Source of the DNA: Arcticimaribacter sp002477625 | Lineage (GTDB): Bacteria; Bacteroidota; Bacteroidia; Flavobacteriales; Flavobacteriaceae | Assembly (NCBI GenBank): GCA_943846665.1 | Contig: OX044358.1 | Span: 1,488,001 to 1,552,000 of the forward strand | Reading direction: 5' to 3' | Length of the DNA: 64,000 bases | In this document: positions 26,526 through 36,192 of the stretch, in pieces | Numbering within the stretch: the first letter of the stretch is position 1 | How the letters are laid out: the number at the start of each line of letters is the position of its first letter | The notes under the pieces: model-generated | Told to the model about the DNA's origin: nothing | Databases searched by the model: none | What the model saw: the letters and a program-made list of their open reading frames with translations, nothing else | Made by a program: the position numbers and the translations under genes

Positions 26526-27484
26526 GATTTGTTTTTTAGGTTTGTTCCAAAAGCAGAACATATTTTTTCTGATATTATTTGCGCTAATTTGCTATGACTC
26601 TCCACGGTCCAACCTGCTACATGAGGACTGAGTATTACCTTTTCTGAGCCGAGTAAATATGAAAAACTGGGGTTATCTTTTTGTGCCTTAAATATATTTT
26701 CAAAGGAACTGCTCTCATATTCGAGAACGTCCAGTCCAGCTCCAAGAACTTTATCGTTTTTTAATCCGGCTACCAAAGCATCGGTAACTACTGCACTTCC
26801 TCGAGCAGTGTTGAGTAACCAAAAATTATGTTTCATTTGGTTGATGAATTTCGTGTTTATCATTCCAACAGTCAGCGGAGTTTGAGGGGTGTGTAAACTC
26901 AGTACATCTGCAGTTGCTTGAATTTTCTCAAGAGAAACTTGAGTAGCTATTCCATCTTCTTCCATCGGGAGGATATCATAATAAATCACTTGCTTTACAT
27001 CAAAGCCCTGTAGTTTTTTAGCAAAACTTTTTCCCATGGTTCCATAGCCAATGATGCCAATGGTTTTTCCTTCAAGTTCAAGCCCACGATGTTCTTCGCG
27101 CAACCAGTTTCCTTGTCGAATGCTCTGGTTGCTAAGCTGTAATTTATTGAATAGAGAAAGCAGCATGCCCAACGCATGTTCTCCAACGGCATTGCTATTA
27201 CCTAGGGGAGCTGCAAAAAGTTGAATACCTTTTTCGTCTGCTTTTGCTAGGTCTATATTTTCTACTCCAGCACCCACCCGACCAATAAATTTTAAGTTAG
27301 TTGCCCGGTCTAAAAATGCGGCATCAAGAGGGAAACGACTTCGAATGATTACGCCTTCGAATTGGTCTATCCGTTTAAGAATTTCTTCTTTGGAATCCTT
27401 ATGTGCCAGGGTGTTTTTAAATCCAGCCTGAGCTAAATTATCTAATAAAAGCGGATGATTTTCATCTACATGAAGCACGTGCAT
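26522..27484 (-). CDS. D-isomer-specific 2-hydroxyacid dehydrogenase (SerA-like)
   Basis: A 320-residue NAD-dependent dehydrogenase. The Rossmann motif GIIGYGTMG is at about 143-151, the substrate arginine in LNTARGSAVV, the catalytic glutamate in LDVLEYE and the histidine in LSPHVAGWT. There is no C-terminal ACT domain, so it is the short form. It could be 3-phosphoglycerate dehydrogenase or another 2-hydroxyacid dehydrogenase; no serC or serB lies beside it. It overlaps the ArsC-like gene by 4 bp and follows mgtE after 10 bp on the same strand. Confidence 0.85.
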   Translation of the reverse strand: MHVLHVDENHPLLLDNLAQAGFKNTLAHKDSKEEILKRIDQFEGVIIRSRFPLDAAFLDRATNLKFIGRVGAGVENIDLAKADEKGIQLFAAPLGNSNAVGEHALGMLLSLFNKLQLSNQSIRQGNWLREEHRGLELEGKTIGIIGYGTMGKSFAKKLQGFDVKQVIYYDILPMEEDGIATQVSLEKIQATADVLSLHTPQTPLTVGMINTKFINQMKHNFWLLNTARGSAVVTDALVAGLKNDKVLGAGLDVLEYESSSFENIFKAQKDNPSFSYLLGSEKVILSPHVAGWTVESHSKLAQIISEKICSAFGTNLKNKS

Positions 27485-27494
27485 ACATTCGACC

Positions 27495-28853
27495 TTAAAA
27501 TTCTAAAAAAGTTTGAGCAATGTAAAAGAAGAGATAGATTCCAAAAATATCGTTGGAGGTAGTAATGAATGGTCCTGTTGCAATTGCAGGGTCAATACCT
27601 CTTTTATTGAGGATGATGGGGACAAAAGTCCCGATCAAAGCAGCAACAATAATAACGCCCATCATGGAGCCAGCTACGGTTAAACTTAGGACTAACTCTT
27701 GACCCATAATCCAACCAAAAATGATAAGAACAACAGCTAAGAAAAAACCATTGATAAGACTTAAACCAACCTCTTTGAGTAGTCTATTGATTAGTGATCC
27801 TTTTACAACATCGTTTGCCAGACCTTGCACAATAATAGCAGAAGATTGTACTCCCACATTTCCAGCCATCGCCGCAATCAGTGGGGTGTAAAAAAACAAA
27901 CTTCTTACCCGGGGTTGTGTCATGATCGTTTCAAAGTCTTTTAGAATAAAAACACTTCCCAAGCCACCGAGTAAACCTAAAAACAGCCAAGGCAAACGAG
28001 CTTTGGATAATTCAAAAATTGTATCATTCGCTTCTACATCATTCGAAATACCTGCGGCTAACTGATAGTCTTTATCGGCTTCTTCTTTGATTACATCAAC
28101 AATATCATCGATGGTAATCCTTCCCAGAAGCTCTTGTTTGTTGTTTACAACTGGAATAGCTTCTAAATCGTATTTGGACATGATTTTAGCAACCTCCTCG
28201 ACGTCTTCTCCCACGTCGACAAAGTCAACCTTTGGGATATAAATATCTTTTACTTTTGCCTTAGAATTTGCAGTCAAAAGGTCCTTTAAAGAGAGCCTTC
28301 CGATGAGTTTGTTTTTCGTATTTACAACATAGATCGAATGTACACGAGTAACATATTCGGCTTGTGCGCGCATCTCGTTTACACATTTGAGTACACTGAG
28401 GTCTTCTTGAACTTTCACCAATTCTTTAGCCATAAGTGCCCCAGCAGTATTCTCTTCATAGGTCAATAACTCTCGAATATCCTTCAAGTGTTCACTGTCA
28501 GAGATTTCGGACATTACTTTTTCTTGCCTTTCTTCTGGGAGTTCAGCAATTAGGTCAGCTGCGTCATCCGTATCCAGCTCTTCAATCTCCTCTGCAATTT
28601 CTTTAGCGGAAAGTTGGATTAAGATTTTCTCTCTAAAGTCTTCGTCAATTTCAGCTAAAGCATCTGCTGTTTTTTCACTGTCGAGAAGTTTAACCAGATA
28701 TACAGCATCATCAATGGAAAGACTTTCGGCTATTTCGGCAATATCTGCGTAATGGACATCAGCCAGTTTACGAATCAATTTTTTGTCTTCTCGTTTTTCA
28801 ACAAGAGATTTAATGAGCTCTAAAGTGTCTTTATCAAGAAGAAATTTGGCCAT
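27495..28853 (-). CDS. mgtE: Magnesium transporter MgtE
   Basis: Inner-membrane Mg2+ channel, 452 residues. The N-terminal MgtE_N helical domain (about 30-130) has many DDAADL-type acidic repeats. Two CBS domains follow (about 135-255), and the C-terminal channel has five transmembrane helices (about 285-450). Motifs such as PLIAAMAGNVGVQSSAI, and FITTSNDIFGIYLFF near the end, are diagnostic. In known MgtE the CBS part closes the pore at high internal Mg2+. The start overlaps the end of rsmA by 20 bp. Confidence 0.94.
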   Translation of the reverse strand: MAKFLLDKDTLELIKSLVEKREDKKLIRKLADVHYADIAEIAESLSIDDAVYLVKLLDSEKTADALAEIDEDFREKILIQLSAKEIAEEIEELDTDDAADLIAELPEERQEKVMSEISDSEHLKDIRELLTYEENTAGALMAKELVKVQEDLSVLKCVNEMRAQAEYVTRVHSIYVVNTKNKLIGRLSLKDLLTANSKAKVKDIYIPKVDFVDVGEDVEEVAKIMSKYDLEAIPVVNNKQELLGRITIDDIVDVIKEEADKDYQLAAGISNDVEANDTIFELSKARLPWLFLGLLGGLGSVFILKDFETIMTQPRVRSLFFYTPLIAAMAGNVGVQSSAIIVQGLANDVVKGSLINRLLKEVGLSLINGFFLAVVLIIFGWIMGQELVLSLTVAGSMMGVIIVAALIGTFVPIILNKRGIDPAIATGPFITTSNDIFGIYLFFYIAQTFLEF

Positions 28854-29619
28854 CTTCGATTTTTTGAGTCAATGCTATAAAATCGTCTCCCGAAAGTTTT
28901 TCGGGTCGTAGGTCAAAGATACTATCTTCTGTAATATTTATGGGTAGTTGTAGTGTTTTTAAACTGTTACGAATAGTTTTTCTTCTTTGTTGAAAACTCA
29001 TTTTTACAATTTTAAAAAGAAGTTGTTCGTTACAGGGGAGGGTATAATTTTCTTTTCGCCTGAGTGTAAGTACCCCAGAATCTACTTTTGGCGGTGGACT
29101 GAATACATTGGGAGAGACTGTAAACTCATAAGTAGCAGTATAGAATAGTTGTGCTAAAACTGATAATATTCCATATTTTTTTGTTCCAGGGGGTTCACAA
29201 ATACGTTCTGCAACTTCTTTTTGAAACATCCCTGAGAAAAAAGGGATTTGTGCTCTATTTTCAATCGTTTTAAAAACAATTTGTGTCGAGATATTATAGG
29301 GGAAATTCCCAATGATTGCAAAAGGCTCTTTGTCAAAGAGATTCTCTAAGTTATATTCTAAAAAATCACCCTCGATTATGTTCTGGTGTTGAAGCGGATA
29401 TTTGTTTTTAAGGTAGGCTATTGAATCTCGGTCAATCTCGATGAGGTGAACATTGCCTTTTTCGAAAGGCAGGTATTGGGTGAGAACACCCATTCCTGGG
29501 CCTATTTCAAGTACTTTTTCGAAGGTGTCAAAGCGAAGCGTTTGGGCGATCTTTTCTGCAATGCTGAGGTCTTTTAAAAAATGTTGGCCTAGTTTTTTTT
29601 TGGCACGTACCGCTTTCAT
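28834..29619 (-). CDS. rsmA: 16S rRNA dimethyladenosine transferase
   Basis: RsmA (KsgA) dimethylates two adjacent adenines near the 3' end of 16S rRNA. The 261 residues carry KKKLGQHFLKD at the N-terminus, the SAM motif EIGPGMGVLT, the IEIDRD acidic loop and catalytic motif IV NFPYNIS. SPNVFSPPPKVDSGV follows as usual. The gene overlaps DUF4286 upstream by one base and mgtE downstream by 20 bp, so the three are likely cotranscribed. Confidence 0.95.
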   Translation of the reverse strand: MKAVRAKKKLGQHFLKDLSIAEKIAQTLRFDTFEKVLEIGPGMGVLTQYLPFEKGNVHLIEIDRDSIAYLKNKYPLQHQNIIEGDFLEYNLENLFDKEPFAIIGNFPYNISTQIVFKTIENRAQIPFFSGMFQKEVAERICEPPGTKKYGILSVLAQLFYTATYEFTVSPNVFSPPPKVDSGVLTLRRKENYTLPCNEQLLFKIVKMSFQQRRKTIRNSLKTLQLPINITEDSIFDLRPEKLSGDDFIALTQKIEDGQISS

Positions 29620-29930
29620 TAAAGGACAGTTATTTGTTCCAGTTCTGTTCTAAACGATAGTATGCGCTCGCCAAATTTATCAAGCGCCTGTTTTTTGAGT
29701 CGATCAGCATCAGCTTTCTGGTAGTTTTCAAATTCAGCTCTGCTGTTGCAATGGTATTGAGTAGCATAGCTAGTACCCCCCAATTCATCTTCTGTGATAA
29801 CCTTAAAGATTATGGCTTTCTTGAATTTCCCAGTTTGTATCATTTGTGGGATATGTTCCATATTCATCCACTCCAGCCATTGATTTTCAATGCTGGGTTC
29901 TACATGTGTGGTTACGTTGTATATAAACAT
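29619..29930 (-). CDS. DUF4286-family small protein
   Basis: A 103-residue protein matching what I know as DUF4286 of Bacteroidota: MFIYNVTTHVE at the start, a WMNMEHIPQMIQTGKF segment and a QYHCNSRAEFENYQ region. The pattern of one strand, helix and charged segments suggests a small ferredoxin-like alpha/beta (dimeric barrel) fold. The function is unknown. It lies between serS and rsmA, 9 bp after serS, and touches rsmA by one base, so it probably rides in a translation-related operon. Confidence 0.82.
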   Translation of the reverse strand: MFIYNVTTHVEPSIENQWLEWMNMEHIPQMIQTGKFKKAIIFKVITEDELGGTSYATQYHCNSRAEFENYQKADADRLKKQALDKFGERILSFRTELEQITVL

Positions 29931-29939
29931 AAAATTGTT

Positions 29940-31211
29940 TTAGGAGATCAAATCAAAACCGGTGTAGGGAATAAGTACTTTCGGGATTTTAATTCCTTCT
30001 GCTGTCTGACAATTTTCAAGTATTCCGGCAAGTACTCTTGGAAGTGCTAAAGAGCTTCCATTAAGGGTATGTACCAAATGTTTACTTCCGCCTTTTTCTT
30101 TGTATCTCAAATGTAAACGCTCCGACTGAAAACTTTCGAAAGTAGAAACGGAGCTAATCTCTAGCCAGCGATCTTGAGCGGTCGAAAACAATTCAAAGTC
30201 ATAGGTCAATGCAGAAGTAAAACCTAAGTCTCCAGCGCATAGTCTAAGAATTCGATACGGTATTTCAAGTTCAACAAGAATGCCCCGAATGTGGTCTACC
30301 ATTGCGGTAAGTGCGGCTTCAGAATGTTCAGGTTTTTCTAAACGAATAATTTCAACTTTGTCAAACTGATGCAAACGATTCAATCCGCGGACATGAGAAC
30401 CATAGCTTCCTGCTTCTCTTCTGAAGCATGGAGTGTAACCCGTTAGGCAGATAGGAAGTTGTTTTTCGTCTAAAAGTTCATCCCTAAAAATATTGGTAAG
30501 CGGAACCTCTGCTGTAGGGATTAAGTATAAATCATCACCCGTTACATGATACATTTGGCCTTCTTTGTCGGGTAATTGTCCCGTTCCATATCCAGAAAGC
30601 TCGTTAACTAAATGGGGTACTTGGGTTTCTTGATATCCTGCAGCTGTGTTTTTATCTAAAAAATAATTGATCAGCGCACGTTGCAAACGAGCACCCTTAC
30701 CCGTATACACAGGAAAGCCAGCACCCGTGATCTTGCTTCCAAGCTCGAAGTCGATGAGGTTGTACTTTTTAGCTAGTTCCCAATGCGGTAAAGCATCACT
30801 AGACAGAGCAGGGATAGTACCACCGCGTTCTGTTTCAACATTATCTTCTTCGCTTGTTCCAGCCGGAACAATGTCTTTAGGGGCATTTGGAATTTGAAGA
30901 CGAAGTGCGCGTAATTGGACTTCGGTTTCTTGCAGCACTTCTTGTAAGTTTTTTGAACTATTCTTAAGAGTAGCCGAACGCTCCTTTAAGCCTTGAGCTT
31001 TTTGAGCTTCACCATTCTTGAAGAGTTGCCCGATTTCTTTTGCAAGACTATTGGCCTCCGCAAGTTGCTGGTCCAGATCTGTTTGTGTTTTTCTTCGAAC
31101 TTCATCCAATTCAAGTAATTGATCGATAAGATCAACATCCTTGAAATTTCTTTTTTCAAGCGCTTTTAAAACGGCTTCTTTATGTTCTCTGAGGTATTTT
31201 AATTGTAGCAT
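29940..31211 (-). CDS. serS: Seryl-tRNA synthetase
   Basis: Class II synthetase that charges tRNA-Ser, 423 residues. An N-terminal coiled-coil arm (about 25-110) is followed by the catalytic core. Motif 2 is CFRREAGSYGSHVRGLNR and motif 3 includes NGSSLALPRVLAGILEN. The start at ATG 31211 is supported by a perfect TACCTTTG box 21 nt upstream. It heads the serS-DUF4286-rsmA-mgtE-dehydrogenase-arsC series, all on one strand with minimal gaps. Confidence 0.96.
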   Translation of the reverse strand: MLQLKYLREHKEAVLKALEKRNFKDVDLIDQLLELDEVRRKTQTDLDQQLAEANSLAKEIGQLFKNGEAQKAQGLKERSATLKNSSKNLQEVLQETEVQLRALRLQIPNAPKDIVPAGTSEEDNVETERGGTIPALSSDALPHWELAKKYNLIDFELGSKITGAGFPVYTGKGARLQRALINYFLDKNTAAGYQETQVPHLVNELSGYGTGQLPDKEGQMYHVTGDDLYLIPTAEVPLTNIFRDELLDEKQLPICLTGYTPCFRREAGSYGSHVRGLNRLHQFDKVEIIRLEKPEHSEAALTAMVDHIRGILVELEIPYRILRLCAGDLGFTSALTYDFELFSTAQDRWLEISSVSTFESFQSERLHLRYKEKGGSKHLVHTLNGSSLALPRVLAGILENCQTAEGIKIPKVLIPYTGFDLIS

Positions 31212-31232
31212 AAGTCCAATGATATCGTATTA

Positions 31233-31240
31233 CAAAGGTA
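31233..31240 (-). promoter_or_regulatory. TAnnTTTG -7 box before serS
   Basis: TACCTTTG on the minus strand in the 40-bp gap between ribF and serS. It implies that serS has its own promoter in addition to any readthrough from ribF. Confidence 0.45.
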
Positions 31241-31251
31241 TTGTTTTCAGG

Positions 31252-32193
31252 TTAGTCTTCTGATTTTTCAGAATCAAATAACCCCATGCAGATTTTTTTA
31301 TCTTCTTGAAGTTGTTTTTGAAGTGCTTCTAAGGAATCAAATTTTTGTTCTTCTCTGAGTTTGGTTCGTATTTCTATAGCCAAAGTTTGTTGGTAAATGT
31401 CGTTATCAAACTCGAAAAAATGAACTTCTATGGTTCTGTTATCACCCCCCACGGTTGGTCGAACTCCAATATTCATCATTCCAAAAATATGTTTTCCATC
31501 AATTACCGATTGAATGCGATAAACTCCGTTGGGTGGGCAAAGTTTGTAGGTTTCTTTTATTTCAATATTGGCCGTTGGAAAGCCAATTGTTCGCCCCAAA
31601 CCAGCCCCTTTGGATACAGTCCCCGTAAGTAAATAAGGTCTGTTTAAGTAGGTGTTAACCCGTTCTATATCCCCTTCGATTAAGGCGGTTCTTATTTTTG
31701 TAGAACTAATGTTTACCGATGAAATTTCTTGGGCAGGTATTTCTTCTACTTCAAAGTTATAGACTGAACTGAACTGATGTAAGTCTTGAATTGACGCTTC
31801 TCGATTTCTGCCAAAACGATGGTCGTACCCAATGATTACTTTCGATATTTTAAAGGTGTTGACCAGTAAATCTCTTGTAAACTCCAATGGAGTTAATCTA
31901 GAAAATTCTTTAGAAAAAGGATGAATAACCAGTATATCAATACCTAAAGAAGCAAGTATTTTTTGTTTTTCTTCGAGTGTGTCGATTAGCTGTATAGAAC
32001 TGTCTTTTTGTAAAACCATTCGTGGATGTGGGAAAAAAGTAAGAACTACGGCTAGGTGGCCTTTTTCTTTTGCTTGGGAAACTAAATTGCGAATGATTTT
32101 TTGATGTCCAATATGAACGCCATCGAAGGTTCCAATGGTCAGAAGACTCGGTTTGTCTTCTTTATAATTCTCAATGTCAGATACAATTTTCAC
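31252..32193 (-). CDS. ribF: Bifunctional riboflavin kinase / FAD synthetase
   Basis: Makes FMN and FAD from riboflavin. The 313 residues contain an N-terminal nucleotidyltransferase domain with GTFDGVHIGH (21-30) and IGYDHRFGRNR, and a C-terminal flavokinase domain with GRTIGFPTANIEI and PPNGVYRI. The length is normal. The start codon is GTG (32191-32193). A TAGTTTTG box at 32223-32230 fits a promoter shared region with the divergent metallopeptidase gene. Confidence 0.95.
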   Translation of the reverse strand: MKIVSDIENYKEDKPSLLTIGTFDGVHIGHQKIIRNLVSQAKEKGHLAVVLTFFPHPRMVLQKDSSIQLIDTLEEKQKILASLGIDILVIHPFSKEFSRLTPLEFTRDLLVNTFKISKVIIGYDHRFGRNREASIQDLHQFSSVYNFEVEEIPAQEISSVNISSTKIRTALIEGDIERVNTYLNRPYLLTGTVSKGAGLGRTIGFPTANIEIKETYKLCPPNGVYRIQSVIDGKHIFGMMNIGVRPTVGGDNRTIEVHFFEFDNDIYQQTLAIEIRTKLREEQKFDSLEALQKQLQEDKKICMGLFDSEKSED

Positions 32194-32222
32194 TAAAAAC
32201 AGCTGTATTTTGATATGCGCTA

Positions 32223-32230
32223 CAAAACTA
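32223..32230 (-). promoter_or_regulatory. TAnnTTTG -7 box before ribF
   Basis: TAGTTTTG on the minus strand, 29 nt upstream of the ribF GTG start, within the 108-bp divergent region. Confidence 0.4.
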
Positions 32231-32265
32231 TGATTTTTAGACTTAAATAAAGGCTATAATTATTG

Positions 32266-32273
32266 TATGTTTG
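32266..32273 (+). promoter_or_regulatory. TAnnTTTG -7 box before the secreted metallopeptidase
   Basis: TATGTTTG on the plus strand, ending 28 nt before the GTG start at 32302. Confidence 0.4.
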
Positions 32274-32301
32274 GAATAGAATCAAAATTTAATTCCTTTT
32301 T

Positions 32302-35300
32302 GTGAAAAGTCGTTTCACCTTATTTTTATTTTTTCTGGCAACTTCATTTTCTGTAAATGCCCAAGATCTTTGGATTTTTGAAAACGATTCTCCAGGGCTT
32401 TCTAAAGGAATGCGTTTCGACAGTAACAACCTTATTCAAACATTATCATTAGATCGAAGCCAACTGGATGCTTTTATCACTAAAATTGATTCACAATCGA
32501 GCTTTTCAAAAACTGGGCAAACCACTATTGTTTTTCCAAACGAGTTTGGTCAGCCTGAAAAATTCAGTGTACGCAACACAGCTCTTCTTTCTTCTAAATT
32601 ATCGGAAAAACACCCAAACATTAAAACCTTTGTTGGAACAAGTTTATCTCGAAAAAATGTTGGTATTCGTTGGAGTGTTTCTCCTATGGGAGTAAATGCA
32701 ATGATTGATTCCCCTGAAGGACAATTTTTTGTGCAACCGGATCGGACTGGGGATAAAAATAAGCACCTTTTTTATAAACGAGGCGGAATCCTTTACGATG
32801 ATTTTGAACCCTTGAATTGCTTGGTTGCTGAAGATAAAACTACTAAAAAAAGTGCAACTCAAACCAAAGTTCAACGTAAACAAACTTTGAAATCTTCTTC
32901 TGATCAAACCCTAAAAACATATCGAATTGCGGTTTCTGCTACAGGAGAATTTACCCAGTATTGGGGAGATGATGATGACACAAATGGGACTAACAAAGAG
33001 GATGCTTATGCTAAGATAATTAGTACAATCAACCGAATCAACCAGGTTTTTCAAATTGATTTGGGAGTGCAACTTCAATTAGTTTCTGATGTAAACTTGT
33101 TGTTTGACGACCCCGATACAGATCCTTACGGAGATGATTTTAATGATGAGATTCAAGAAGTACTGACCGATTCAATAGGAGAGGTAAACTACGATATAGG
33201 GCATTTGTTTGATTTTGGAGTTCCCGATGGGAATGCCGGGTCAGTAGGTAATGTCTGTCGAGATGGATTTAAAGGCTCTGCCTATACGTCTCATCCTTTT
33301 GTTGATACCGCAGAAATAGGAGCTTTTTTGAACGATTATTTTGACATTGACTTTGTTGCACATGAAATTGGGCATCAATTTGGAGGGTATCACACCTTTT
33401 CATTTGAAACGGGCGTAGCCGGAGTAAATAGTGAGCCTGGAAGTGGATCAACTATTATGGCTTATGCTGGTGTAACGGCAGAAGACAATGTTCAGAATCA
33501 TAGTGATGCTTATTTTCATTACAACAGCATTAAGAATATTCAAGACTATTTGGCCGGAAACAGCTGCCAAGTGTCTACTCCAATAACAAATCAGCCACCA
33601 CTTGTTTCTGCTGGACAAGAAGTAAGCATTCCTATTGGTACAGCCTATGTATTAGAGGCAATTGCCTCTGATCCAGATGATGATGCACTGACCTATTGCT
33701 GGGAGCAATTGAATAGCGGTTTAGTGACGCGCGATAATTTTGGCCCTTATAATCAGTCGGGATCAAGCAATCGATCTTTTCCCCCTACCAATTCTCCAAT
33801 CCGTACGGTCCCATCAATGTCCAGGGTTTTAGCCAATCAATTGATTCAAACGAATCCACGGTTTCCAAACGACTGGCAAACAGTTTCTTTGGTCGAGAGA
33901 ACGCAGCTTTGGGGCGTGACCGTTCGCGACCGATCAGAAACAAGTATTTCAGGTGTAGGTCAGACCGGTCAAGACATAAGAATAATAAATGTAATAGAAC
34001 GTGCTGGTCCATTCGAGATAAGCTCGCCTGTATCCAATACGATAACTTGGCAAACAGGGGCACATGAAGTGATCTTATGGGATGTTGCAAATACCGATCA
34101 AGCTCCAATCAATACACAAACGGTATCGATTTATTTGTCTTCAGATAATGGTCAAAATTTCGACACCCTTTTGGTCTCAAATACTTTGAATGATGGTCGC
34201 TTTGACTTTGTTGTGCCTCCCAACATCAATTCTACAAATGTTCGAATAAAGATTGTTCCAGACAATGGAATTTATTTTGCAGTGAACAATGATCGCTTTA
34301 GTATTCTAGAGCGCCCCTTCGCAACCCCTTTTCAGGTACTTTCTAAAACAGCTTGTGATCTTGAACCCGTATCATTTGATTTTACACTCAATCGATACCA
34401 AGAATTTGAAGGCGCGTTAGACCTTACTTTAATTAATGTCCCAGATGGAATTACGTATTCGATTAATACGGTTTCATCGACAGCGGTTCAGCAAGAAGGA
34501 ACCATTAGCTTTACGAAAACATCCAATATAGCTCCTGGTATTTATACAATGACTTTAGTTTCAAGCGCAGGATCTTCCGAAGCCCAACAAACTTTTAAGT
34601 ATATCCACCAACAAAGCACGGTACAGACTCCAACCGGATTGAGTCCGAATGCATCTGAGGATCTTCAGTTGATAAAGCCAGTTTTGAGCTGGGAATCCGA
34701 TGAAAATGTGGATCAATATACTGTTGAATTGTCTTTGTCCAATACCTTTGATTCAATTATCGTTTCAACAACGACTAAAGAATCAAACTTCACTCCTTTA
34801 GAAAATCTTGCAAGTGAAACAAGGTTCTATTGGCGGGTCAAAGGAAGGAACTCATGTGGAGAAAGTAATTATTCAGAAGTTCAAAACTTCACAACTGATT
34901 TTCTCGATTGTAGTCCAATCGGTGCAGTAAACCTCCCCATAAACCTAATAGACGCAGGTTCAGGTAAAAGTGGTATTACGTTTGCTGATGTTTATATGGC
35001 GAATGATTCTGTTATAAGTGATGTCAATATCGAAGTGAGTATTCAGCACACCTACTTGTCCGATATGATCCTTACACTAGTTGCACCTGATGGAACAGAA
35101 GTTATATTGGCCAGAAATATTGGAGGGGCACGCTCAAATTTAGTAAATACTGTTTTCGACCAAGAGGCAACCAATTTGATTGAAGATGGTTCAGCACCCT
35201 TTACAGGATCATTTGTCCCAACGGGTGACTTGGCTGTTTTTAATGGACAATCTTCCTTAGGAATATGGCGATTAAAAGTCGAAGATGTTGGACCGCAAGA

Positions 35301-36192
35301 CACCGGAAGGATTATACTTTTTAACATTAATTTTTGTGTCAATGGAACTATCCTAGCAAATGATGATCCTGATTTATTACCGAACGCTACGGATAATTGC
35401 CCGCTTATAGCGAATCAAGATCAAGCCGATTCGGATGCCGATGGACGAGGGGATTTATGTGACGTCGATACATTTAATAATTTCACCCTATCAAAGATTG
35501 ATGAAACCTGTGTTTCGAGAAATAATGGTGCGATTCAAATTAGCGCAATTGCACTTGCCGATTATGCGGTTCAAGTTACTGGCCCAAATGGATTTTCGAA
35601 TGCTTACACCTTTACAACGAATATTCTGAATATCCCAAACCTTGAAAGTGGAGACTATCTCATTTGTATTGGTGTGGGAGATGACCCAAGTTTCAAACGA
35701 TGTTTTACAGCTTCAATTGAGGAACCCGAGCCTTTACAGGTTACTTCTTTTGTGAATGAAAGCGATTTGAGTTTATCCTTATCCCTCCAAGGAGCAGCTC
35801 ACTACAATCTTATTATAAACAATCGAAAAACAAGGATCCAAGGCAAGTCACAAATCAATTTACCTTTGAGAAAAGGATTGAATACAATCGAAGTTACCTC
35901 AGATTTAAGTTGCCAAGGCTCTTTTAAAAAAGAGCTGTATATAGCTACGGACTCTGTGTTATTTCCAAATCCAGTTCAAGAGGAATCCTATGTTTTGATT
36001 GGAGGTACTGCTTCCGCAATTCAATACACCATCTATGATATACAAGCTAATATTCTTTTAGATAAAAAAGTTCAACTGCAAGGGAGCGACAGGAAAATTC
36101 CAATTAATATGAGTTTGTTACCTAGTGGAAATTATTTGTTAAAAATACGCAGTACTCAGAACGAAGAAACCCTAAAATTCATCAAGCAATGA
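32302..36192 (+). CDS. Secreted reprolysin-like metallopeptidase with P-domain and T9SS sorting tail
   Basis: A 1296-residue exported protease. It has a signal peptide (ending SVNAQ), a prodomain and a zinc metallopeptidase domain with HEIGHQFGGYH (H354, E355, H358, H364) and a Met-turn in TIMAYAG. Later come a fibronectin-III-like domain (about 775-864), a proprotein-convertase P-domain (about 870-1015) and a thrombospondin type-3-like calcium segment (ATDNCPLIANQDQADSDADG). A C-terminal LFPNPVQEES tail (from about 1219) matches Type IX secretion type-A sorting domains. It is probably released or cell-surface attached. The start is GTG. The stop overlaps the following lipoprotein start by 4 bp. 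Confidence 0.88.
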   Translation: MKSRFTLFLFFLATSFSVNAQDLWIFENDSPGLSKGMRFDSNNLIQTLSLDRSQLDAFITKIDSQSSFSKTGQTTIVFPNEFGQPEKFSVRNTALLSSKLSEKHPNIKTFVGTSLSRKNVGIRWSVSPMGVNAMIDSPEGQFFVQPDRTGDKNKHLFYKRGGILYDDFEPLNCLVAEDKTTKKSATQTKVQRKQTLKSSSDQTLKTYRIAVSATGEFTQYWGDDDDTNGTNKEDAYAKIISTINRINQVFQIDLGVQLQLVSDVNLLFDDPDTDPYGDDFNDEIQEVLTDSIGEVNYDIGHLFDFGVPDGNAGSVGNVCRDGFKGSAYTSHPFVDTAEIGAFLNDYFDIDFVAHEIGHQFGGYHTFSFETGVAGVNSEPGSGSTIMAYAGVTAEDNVQNHSDAYFHYNSIKNIQDYLAGNSCQVSTPITNQPPLVSAGQEVSIPIGTAYVLEAIASDPDDDALTYCWEQLNSGLVTRDNFGPYNQSGSSNRSFPPTNSPIRTVPSMSRVLANQLIQTNPRFPNDWQTVSLVERTQLWGVTVRDRSETSISGVGQTGQDIRIINVIERAGPFEISSPVSNTITWQTGAHEVILWDVANTDQAPINTQTVSIYLSSDNGQNFDTLLVSNTLNDGRFDFVVPPNINSTNVRIKIVPDNGIYFAVNNDRFSILERPFATPFQVLSKTACDLEPVSFDFTLNRYQEFEGALDLTLINVPDGITYSINTVSSTAVQQEGTISFTKTSNIAPGIYTMTLVSSAGSSEAQQTFKYIHQQSTVQTPTGLSPNASEDLQLIKPVLSWESDENVDQYTVELSLSNTFDSIIVSTTTKESNFTPLENLASETRFYWRVKGRNSCGESNYSEVQNFTTDFLDCSPIGAVNLPINLIDAGSGKSGITFADVYMANDSVISDVNIEVSIQHTYLSDMILTLVAPDGTEVILARNIGGARSNLVNTVFDQEATNLIEDGSAPFTGSFVPTGDLAVFNGQSSLGIWRLKVEDVGPQDTGRIILFNINFCVNGTILANDDPDLLPNATDNCPLIANQDQADSDADGRGDLCDVDTFNNFTLSKIDETCVSRNNGAIQISAIALADYAVQVTGPNGFSNAYTFTTNILNIPNLESGDYLICIGVGDDPSFKRCFTASIEEPEPLQVTSFVNESDLSLSLSLQGAAHYNLIINNRKTRIQGKSQINLPLRKGLNTIEVTSDLSCQGSFKKELYIATDSVLFPNPVQEESYVLIGGTASAIQYTIYDIQANILLDKKVQLQGSDRKIPINMSLLPSGNYLLKIRSTQNEETLKFIKQ